From contig DMZI01000031.1 in assembly GCA_003485325.1 (NCBI GenBank), positions 1 to 9,782 of the forward strand: 9,782 nt of DNA. The letters run 5' to 3'. Shown piece by piece: positions 5,168 to 9,782 of the stretch; position 1 is the first letter of the stretch, and every line of letters starts with the position of its first letter. The notes under the pieces were generated by a model. That model did not search any database. It was not told the origin of the DNA and was given only the letters and a program-made list of their open reading frames with translations. The translations under genes were made by a program, and so were the position numbers. Origin of the DNA: Desulfotomaculum sp. (GTDB taxonomy: Bacteria > Bacillota > Desulfotomaculia > Desulfotomaculales > Nap2-2B).

Positions 5168-6898
5168 TCAGCGATTGTTTTTCTTTGATTTTAAAGTATT
5201 CAGCAGATCTCCCAAATCCGCTGTATTAAGGATGTCTGCAGGGCACAGCCAGGCCCGCCTGGCCACTGCCACGCCAAAAGGGATTTCTCTCATCCGGCGC
5301 AAGTCGTGCGCATCCGTATTGATAACCATTTTCAGGCCATGTCGCTTTGCCAGACGGGAGTAATCTTCATTCAAGTCCAAACGGTCCGGGGATGAGTTTA
5401 TCTCCATACATGTCCCGTGTGTTTTGGCAGCCTGGAAAATTTTCTCCGCATCAACTTCGTAGCCTCTGCGGGTCCCGATCAGGCGGCCTGTAAGGTGTCC
5501 GACAGCGTCTACGTTTTTGTTGGTGACTGCGGAGATTATCCGGCCGGTCATCGCCGCACGGTCCTGGCGAAAACCGGTATGCACCGAAGCAATAACAATG
5601 TCCATCTTATTTAAAATATCTTCGGGACAGTCAAGACTGCCTCCGGACAGGATATCCGCCTCAATGCCGTGCAGGACCTGAAAGTTTTCGTATTTCTTAT
5701 TTAATTCCCGGATATATTCGCGCTGTTCAAGAAGCTTCTCCGCTGACAACCCGCCGGCTATTTTTAAAGATGCGGAGTGATCGGTAATGGCTACGTAACT
5801 GTATCCCAGGCCTATTGCCTGGTCCGCGATCTGTTCTATGGAACTGACCCCGTCGCTCCAATTGCTGTGTACGTGCAAGTCTCCTTTGATATCTTTTTGA
5901 TCAACCAGATCAGGAAGCTTTCCTGTTTCCAGGCAGTACTCAATCTCGCCTTTATCCTCGCGCAGTTCGGGGGGAATAAAGGGCAAATCCAGGTGGCTGT
6001 AGAGATCATCTTCAGAACTTAAAGTAACTATCCTTCCTTGAGCATCAGCAAGACCCCGGGCGCTTAATTCATAACCTTTCATACGGGCAAGGCTCGCTAA
6101 TTTTTGGCAGTGTGCGGTATTTCCGGTCGACCAGAGCAGGGCTGCCCAATAATCTTTTTCCTGAGCCGTTAAAAGCTCAATATCTATTCCCCACCACGTA
6201 GAGATTTTAACCCTGTATTTGCTGCATATCTGAACCTCTTTTGCTCTCGGGTGGCTTGCCAGAAACAGGCATAATGCCTCAGGATTACCGGTTTCAGCCA
6301 CTAAATTTATGCTGGATACAGTTTCCTGCCACCGCCTTACGCCGCCGGTCACTTCTATTTTTTTTACACCGGGGAAACCGGCCAGAAGATCGCAAAGCTC
6401 GGCAGCCAATGTTTTTGCCGGACCAAGCAGGTATCTGCCGGTATTCTTTTGCAGCATCTGTATATTCCGGATAATTTCCTGCTCCGTTTTTGCGCCTAAA
6501 CCCGGCAGTTTGCGTATATGCTCGCTTCTGGCCGCCCTGTCCAGTTCGTTCAGAGAAGCCACCTGCAGGTGTTTAAATAATATCCCGGCCCTTTTGGGCC
6601 CGATACCCGGCAGGTTCATGATTTCGATCAGTCCCGGATGAAATTTCTTACGCATTTCCTCCAGTTTGTTCATTTTGCCCGTGGTTAATAATTCTTCAAT
6701 CTTGGAGGCAATATTTTTGCCGATTCCGGGAACCTGAAGCAATTTCTTGTTTGCAAACAACTGCCCCACCGGTTCGTCCAAACAGGCAATAACCCTGGCC
6801 GCGCGCCTGTACGCGCGGATCTTAAAAAAATCTTCCCCTTTAAATTCAAGTAAATCGGCCAGTTCCTGAAAAGCAAGAGCTATTTCAAAATTCAGCAT
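5168..6898 (-). CDS. polX: PolX-type protein: X-family polymerase core plus PHP domain, polymerase site apparently lost
   Basis: This 576-residue protein has the length and order of bacterial PolX. Helix-hairpin-helix motifs lie near 53-67 (VPGIG), 93-108 (LPGIG) and 128-142 (LPGLG), followed by a nucleotidyltransferase palm, then FIPPELREDKGEIE linking to a C-terminal PHP domain. PHP motifs look complete: HVH (342-344), TDH (372-374), E413, H440, H468 and TDAHD (528-532). Family members make short gap-filling DNA synthesis, and the PHP part is a metal-dependent 3'-5' exonuclease. The palm motif usually reads GS.RRG.ET..DID; here it is GGVRRWQETVSSIN, so two catalytic Asp are S196 and N198 and the GS serine is G186. 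Only D239 remains. Exonuclease without polymerase activity is inferred. ATG at 6898-6896 follows GGGGAG by 8 nt. It is divergent from the hydrolase gene. Confidence 0.93.
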   Translation of the reverse strand: MLNFEIALAFQELADLLEFKGEDFFKIRAYRRAARVIACLDEPVGQLFANKKLLQVPGIGKNIASKIEELLTTGKMNKLEEMRKKFHPGLIEIMNLPGIGPKRAGILFKHLQVASLNELDRAARSEHIRKLPGLGAKTEQEIIRNIQMLQKNTGRYLLGPAKTLAAELCDLLAGFPGVKKIEVTGGVRRWQETVSSINLVAETGNPEALCLFLASHPRAKEVQICSKYRVKISTWWGIDIELLTAQEKDYWAALLWSTGNTAHCQKLASLARMKGYELSARGLADAQGRIVTLSSEDDLYSHLDLPFIPPELREDKGEIEYCLETGKLPDLVDQKDIKGDLHVHSNWSDGVSSIEQIADQAIGLGYSYVAITDHSASLKIAGGLSAEKLLEQREYIRELNKKYENFQVLHGIEADILSGGSLDCPEDILNKMDIVIASVHTGFRQDRAAMTGRIISAVTNKNVDAVGHLTGRLIGTRRGYEVDAEKIFQAAKTHGTCMEINSSPDRLDLNEDYSRLAKRHGLKMVINTDAHDLRRMREIPFGVAVARRAWLCPADILNTADLGDLLNTLKSKKNNR

Positions 6899-6913
6899 GC
6901 AAGCGACTCCCCA

Positions 6914-6943
6914 TTGCCCCGACTAAAAAAAATGGTTTATAAT
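6914..6943 (+). promoter_or_regulatory. Promoter of the FAH-family gene
   Basis: -35 TTGCCC (6914-6919) and perfect -10 TATAAT (6938-6943) are separated by 18 nt. The -10 overlaps a 15-nt palindrome TTTATAA-T-TTATAAA (6936-6950). The predicted start near 6950 gives a leader of about 57 nt. Confidence 0.6.
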
Positions 6944-6963
6944 TTATAAAGCAAGCCCTACAA
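6936..6963 (-). promoter_or_regulatory. Candidate divergent promoter of the polX-like gene
   Basis: On the minus strand TTGTAG (6963-6958) and TATAAA (6941-6936) are 16 nt apart. The -10 lies within the same palindrome as the plus-strand -10, so the two divergent promoters would compete for one site. The leader to the ATG at 6898 would be about 30 nt. Confidence 0.45.
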
Positions 6964-7006
6964 ATAAACTAATTGTTCATAAATATTTATTAAGCAGGAG
7001 GATTTT

Positions 7007-7780
7007 ATGCAAATAGGCCGTTTTCAAAACAAGACAGAAACATTCTACGGGATGATCGAAGGAAACCAGGTATTGCCGTTGGATGATCCTTTTGTATCTT
7101 TGGAGCCCCGGACCGGAAAAAAATATAACCTGGAGGAACTTGGGATTCTAGCCCCGTGTCAGCCCAGCAAGGCTGTCTGCCTGGGCCTTAACTACCGCGA
7201 CCACGCGGAGGAATTCAAGCTGCCGCTGCCTGAAGAACCGTTACTCTTTTTAAAGCCGTCCACATCCGTAATAGGTCCCCTTAAACCAATTGTCCACGCT
7301 CCCTGGAGCCACCGGGTGGATTACGAGGCTGAACTGGCCGTGGTAATAAAAAAGACAGCGCATAATATCAGGGAAGCGGAAACAGCCGAATACGTACTTG
7401 GATATACCTGCGCCAATGATGTTACTGCCCGGGATCTGCAGGGCAAGGATAAGCAGTGGACAAGAGCCAAGTCCTTTGATACTTTCTGCCCCCTGGGTCC
7501 GCACATTGAAACCGATCTGGATCCCGACAACCAGGAAATCTTTCTCTACCTCAACGGAGAAGTAAAACAGCATTCTTCCACAAACCAGTTGATCTTTCCG
7601 GTGGCGACCCTGGTTGTTTTTATTTCCAGGGTAATGACCCTTTTGCCCGGAGACGTTATTCTCACCGGCACACCTTCCGGTGTGGGCCGCATGAAACCGG
7701 GGGATGTCGTTGAAGTGGTTATTCCCGGGATAGGCTGCCTGAAAAACCAGATGGCTCCTGTGGAAAATATCCCGGATTAG
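7007..7780 (+). CDS. Fumarylacetoacetate hydrolase (FAH) family protein
   Basis: This 257-residue protein has the single FAH catalytic domain after a short N-terminal region. Recognisable motifs are CLGLNYRDHAEE (58-69), PLLFLKPSTSVIGP (78-91), and YEAELAVVI with metal ligands E107 and E109. NDVTARDLQ follows, with D138 as the third ligand, then RAKSFDTFCPLGP (153-165) and LPGDVILTGTPSGVG (213-227). The family hydrolyses or decarboxylates C-C bonds in acylpyruvates, fumarylpyruvate, 2-hydroxyhepta-diene-dioates or oxaloacetate. Substrate cannot be read from sequence, and no aromatic degradation genes lie nearby. ATG at 7007 follows AGGAGG by 5 nt. Its stop overlaps the converging cupin gene. 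The family call is secure; the substrate is unknown. Confidence 0.93.
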   Translation: MQIGRFQNKTETFYGMIEGNQVLPLDDPFVSLEPRTGKKYNLEELGILAPCQPSKAVCLGLNYRDHAEEFKLPLPEEPLLFLKPSTSVIGPLKPIVHAPWSHRVDYEAELAVVIKKTAHNIREAETAEYVLGYTCANDVTARDLQGKDKQWTRAKSFDTFCPLGPHIETDLDPDNQEIFLYLNGEVKQHSSTNQLIFPVATLVVFISRVMTLLPGDVILTGTPSGVGRMKPGDVVEVVIPGIGCLKNQMAPVENIPD

Positions 7781-8112
7781 TTCGAGTATTTCTTTAAATA
7801 ATCTTCACGGATGGGGTAAAAGGCATCAATTACTTTGCTATCCGATACCGCCCTCGCGGAATGCTTTGCGTTTGAGGGAATAATAACCACCGAGCCCGGC
7901 CCAAGTGTTTTGGTAACATTTTCGACAGTCAGCTCAAACTCGCCTTCAATTACTGTTGTCACCTGTTCATGAGGGTGAGAATGCTCCTGCAGTGAAGAGC
8001 CTCCTTTTATATTCCAATGAGCAAAAGTCATATATTGTGAATATACGAACTTTACCCTGAAGCCCGGGACAACTTCTATTTCGGGTATTTGGCTGAGATC
8101 TTTAAAATCCAT
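7777..8112 (-). CDS. Small single-domain cupin (cupin_2 type)
   Basis: This 111-residue protein has one beta-barrel cupin domain. Motif 1 is GSSLQEHSHPHEQVTTVIEGE, with metal-ligand candidates H44, H46 and E49/Q50. Motif 2 is GPGSVVIIPSNAKHSARA, with its conserved His near residue 80. Members with HSHPHEQ and a downstream PSNAKHS segment bind a divalent metal and include isomerases, dioxygenases and small-molecule sensors, so function cannot be assigned. ATG at 8112-8110 follows AGGAGG. The stop codon overlaps the stop of the convergent FAH gene by 4 nt, with no terminator between. Pairing with an FAH-family enzyme could mean a shared catabolic role, but they are on opposite strands, so this is weak. 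Confidence 0.9.
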   Translation of the reverse strand: MDFKDLSQIPEIEVVPGFRVKFVYSQYMTFAHWNIKGGSSLQEHSHPHEQVTTVIEGEFELTVENVTKTLGPGSVVIIPSNAKHSARAVSDSKVIDAFYPIREDYLKKYSN

Positions 8113-8140
8113 AGTGTTTCCTCCTTATAACCACTTCAAA

Positions 8141-8176
8141 ACCCCGGATAAGCTTCCTGCCTCTTTTTCCCGGGGT
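8141..8176 (-). terminator. Terminator-like hairpin in the cupin leader
   Basis: The minus strand ACCCCGGG (8176-8169) pairs with TCCGGGGT (8148-8141) over 8 bp including one G-U, with a 20-nt loop, then TTTT. It lies about 30 nt after the stop of the upstream 8209 ORF and between the cupin promoter and cupin gene. It may end transcripts from upstream or attenuate the cupin gene. Confidence 0.4.
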
Positions 8177-8183
8177 ATTCCCT

Positions 8184-8212
8184 ATTATAAAATAAAGCGA
8201 ACTTCCGGTTAA
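8184..8212 (-). promoter_or_regulatory. Promoter of the cupin gene
   Basis: On the minus strand TTAACC (8212-8207) and perfect TATAAT (8189-8184) are 17 nt apart. The -35 overlaps the stop codon of the upstream ORF. The leader to the cupin ATG would be about 65 nt and includes a GC-rich hairpin. Confidence 0.6.
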
Positions 8213-8469
8213 TTTTTCAGCCTTTTTACACGCTTTTCGATAATACCTCTTATTTTCTCATGGGACGGAGGTGGGCCTGTCCAAATTTGCTTTTTATGTA
8301 CTGGATTTATCACTGCAAGCAAACCATTTTCATTATGAACCAATTTTATTTTCAAGCCTTTATTTTTCATATCGTTAAACCATATTTCCTTATGATTTCC
8401 CGCTTCTTTCATATCCTCCGACCATTCCTCAAGGCAGCAAAAAGCCCTTTCCCAGTATCTTTTAAACCG
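8209..8469 (-). pseudogene. Short ORF, probable internally deleted remnant of a GNAT/YoaP-type acetyltransferase gene
   Basis: The frame is open from 8469 to the stop at 8209 (86 codons). The first ATG at 8412 has GGAGG only 2 nt away, too close for a normal site. The N-terminal part, with CCLEEWSEDMKEAGNHKEIW and then NKGLKIKLVHNENG, resembles the start of certain GNAT acetyltransferases in Clostridia and methanogens. The C-terminal part, TGPPPSHEKIRGIIEKRVKRL, resembles the far C-terminus of the same multidomain proteins, which end in a thioredoxin/YoaP-like domain. The roughly 200 residues that should separate them are missing, so an in-frame internal deletion is inferred. The comparison is from memory of the family and not checked. 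The alternative is a small intact gene of unknown function. Confidence 0.45.
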
Positions 8470-9056
8470 TTAATCTAATTTGAAATCTACCATCCTTGTT
8501 AACATTCCAGTTAAAAAAGATGGTAAACTGTATTCTGGGTGATTAGGATTCAGCATGACTTCCCGGAAGTTCACGAATCCTCCTACGCCGCCTACATCCC
8601 CAGGTGGTGTTTGACCACTTGCTTCAAGCAAGTAAGGTGATTCCTTGTCGTGATACTCGATCATACGCATAAGCTGGATTTCTTGTTCCCAGTTATCCCC
8701 CATATCACCCCATATCATAGGTATAGAGCATATGCTTGTACTCTGGCAAAAACTCTGATAAGGTATGCCCTTTCATTAAAATAGCATCTTCATCGTACTC
8801 CAGGTTTATCCTCAAATGGAACGATTCTGGTAATTAGTTTATGCTTTTCACCGCCAAAGATGGTAAAGTCATATAGGTGGTAATTCTTCCAGCCAAACGC
8901 GGACTGCAACAACTTGTAGAAGCGTGCAAATTCTAGGTCAGCAGGTACAATAATTCTCCGCACCGCCTTGTATACTTCCAAATCAAGCGTAACAAGCAAT
9001 TCAAAGGCACGATATTTGTAGGCCTGCTTTCCTGTAAGCTTAGAGAGTAAAGTTAA
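8470..9056 (-). pseudogene. Frameshifted pRiA4b ORF-3-like gene (IS1096 TnpR-type domain)
   Basis: Three frames read in turn recover one domain. The N-terminal part (9056 to about 8802) includes RRIIVPADLEFARFYKLLQS and FGWKNYHLYDF. The middle (about 8800 to 8718) includes YDEDAILMKGHTLSEFLPEY. The C-terminal part (to 8470) includes YDMGDNWEQEI, then SGQTPPGDVGGVGGF and LNPNHPEY. This is the recognised layout of plasmid pRiA4b ORF-3 family proteins, whose function is unknown and which often accompany mobile DNA. Lesions visible are one extra G or equivalent shift near 8799-8803, and an exact 10-bp tandem duplication CCCCATATCA at 8698-8707/8708-8717. A likely third shift follows FKLD at the 3' end. 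No good start codon or SD is visible; TTG at 8999 is only the first in-frame candidate. Family confidence is high and it is clearly broken. Confidence 0.75.
8698..8717. repeat. Exact 10-bp tandem duplication that breaks a reading frame
   Basis: CCCCATATCA occurs twice back to back. Removing one copy restores YDMGDNWEQ across the junction on the minus strand, the sequence expected for the pRiA4b ORF-3 domain. Confidence 0.9.
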
Positions 9057-9294
9057 TCATTGCTTGGTAAGGAATAAACCCCTCGTTACTTTTACCGGAA
9101 TAATTTACAGGAATGTAATTTATAGAAGCTCCAACCGTATCACTGAACATTTTTGCAATGCCGTTATATTCATTGCCAACATAGAAAGCGCAGTCCATCC
9201 CAGCTTTCGTTACCCACGATGCTGTCTGTCTGCTACGATTTTGGACAAACTCTACCTCGCCTGCCAGATCAAGCGAATGACTTCTGCTTGTCCT
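9040..9294 (-). pseudogene. Unrecognised open frame, possible lost upstream part of the pRiA4b ORF-3-like gene
   Basis: An 84-codon stretch without stops ends at TAA (9042-9040). It includes ASWVTKAGMDCAFYVGNEYN, KMFSDTVGASINYIPVNYSG and KSNEGFIPYQAMINFTL. I do not recognise it. The composition looks protein-like, but there is no clear start with an SD. The first in-frame ATG, near 9207, would give about 55 residues. It ends in a CTCTCT tract (9047-9042); adding one CT unit would join it in frame to LTGKQAYKYRAFELLVTL of the downstream domain, so it may be that gene's original N-terminal region. Its first third overlaps, in another frame, a stretch that resembles a decayed recombinase (SLSKIVADRQHRG, then KLGWTA), so both readings cannot be ancestral over their full length. 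Confidence 0.35.
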
Positions 9295-9782
9295 TCATCA
9301 ATAATGAGCATGAGCTCGCCTTCTTCGTTTTTTTATAGCCAAAACATTTACGGGAATATAACTTAGATTTCCCGGATATAAACCCTCGTTTCAACCCCAA
9401 CTTGATCGCTTCACCAGTTGATTCGCTTTCAACCTGGGCAATTGCACTCAATGCCGATATCAGTATGTCATTATCCGCTTCGCTGGTTCGGAGGTTTTCC
9501 TGATGAAATATGATTTCAACCCCCAATCCTTTTAGCCTGCTTACCGTTTTGAGCAAATCAACTGTGTTTCTGGCAAAGCGGCTTATGGTTTTCACTAAAA
9601 CGATATCAATCCGATTTTCATAGCAGTCAAAAATCAATTTTTGAAATCCTGGTCGGGCCACATTTCCACCAGAATCTTTATCACTATAGATATCGTACAG
9701 TTTCCATTTGGGGTTATATTCTACAATTTGTTTCAATGTTTTTATTTGAATATCTAAACTTTCATACTTTGAATCATGCGTT
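9269..9782 (-). pseudogene. Large serine recombinase (resolvase family), frameshifted and cut by the right edge
   Basis: The frame enters from beyond position 9782, so the N-terminal catalytic serine (usually within YSRVS) is outside the window. Visible parts are DIYSDKDSGGNVARPGFQKL, then IDIVLVKTISRFARNTVDLL, then GVEIIFHQENL and the ALSAIAQVESES helix, ending with GKSKLYSRKCFGYKK. These define the resolvase domain and the entry to the recombinase domain of large serine recombinases, which integrate and excise phages and conjugative or mobilisable elements. Near 9320-9331 the frame shifts. Reading one base over gives GELMLIIDEGQAEVIRLIWQA, the expected continuation, then in-frame stops interrupt SLSKIVADRQHRG and KLGWTA (to about 9189). 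The zinc-ribbon and coiled-coil C-terminus is not found. It is likely inactive. Confidence 0.82.

Noticed and set aside
5175..6641. Plus-strand open frames inside the polX-like gene
   Set aside because: They are antisense to a full-length recognisable protein and have no ribosome binding sites or family features.
9064..9366. Plus-strand open frames over the recombinase region
   Set aside because: They are Ser/Ile-rich translations without a ribosome binding site. The minus strand carries the recognisable resolvase and pRiA4b-type sequences.

Overview
The window looks like chromosome of an endospore-forming Firmicute of the class Clostridia, plausibly Peptococcaceae-like. Three things point there: a BofA (sigma-K checkpoint) gene, a large Bacillus/Clostridia-type SRP RNA that carries an Alu domain, and near-consensus AGGAGG ribosome binding sites with sigma-A type promoters. 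The genus is inferred, not shown.

Positions 1-3682 (minus strand) hold a classic conserved block. In transcription order it runs: a TTGCAT/TATAAT promoter, tRNA-Ser(GGA), SRP RNA, dnaX, ybaB, recR, bofA and tRNA-Arg(CCU), the last cut by the left edge. This is the scr-dnaX-yaaK-recR-bofA order known from Bacillus. dnaX carries a complete-looking programmed -1 frameshift cassette: an SD-like AGGAAG, 10 nt, the heptamer A AAA AAG, 9 nt, then a GC-rich 6-bp hairpin. Frameshifting there would give a 436-residue gamma-like product beside the 580-residue tau.

Positions 3683-5148 (plus strand) hold a conserved but unrecognised 210-residue gene and a small double zinc-ribbon protein. The zinc-ribbon gene has a long leader that can fold its Shine-Dalgarno into a 10-bp helix, and it ends in a strong intrinsic terminator.

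Positions 5168-8112 hold a bacterial PolX with a C-terminal PHP domain (minus), a divergent fumarylacetoacetate hydrolase-family enzyme (plus), and a small cupin (minus) whose 3' end overlaps that of the hydrolase. Two of the three catalytic aspartates of the PolX polymerase core appear to be replaced (DID to SIN), while the PHP metal-site motifs look intact.

Positions 8209-9782 (minus strand) are a patch of gene decay. From upstream to downstream it holds: a frameshifted large serine recombinase running off the right edge; an unrecognised open stretch; a pRiA4b ORF-3-like gene with several lesions, including an exact 10-bp tandem duplication; and a short ORF that looks like an internally deleted acetyltransferase/YoaP-type gene. 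It reads as the wreck of a mobile-element insertion. No CRISPR array, intact transposase or replication origin was seen.
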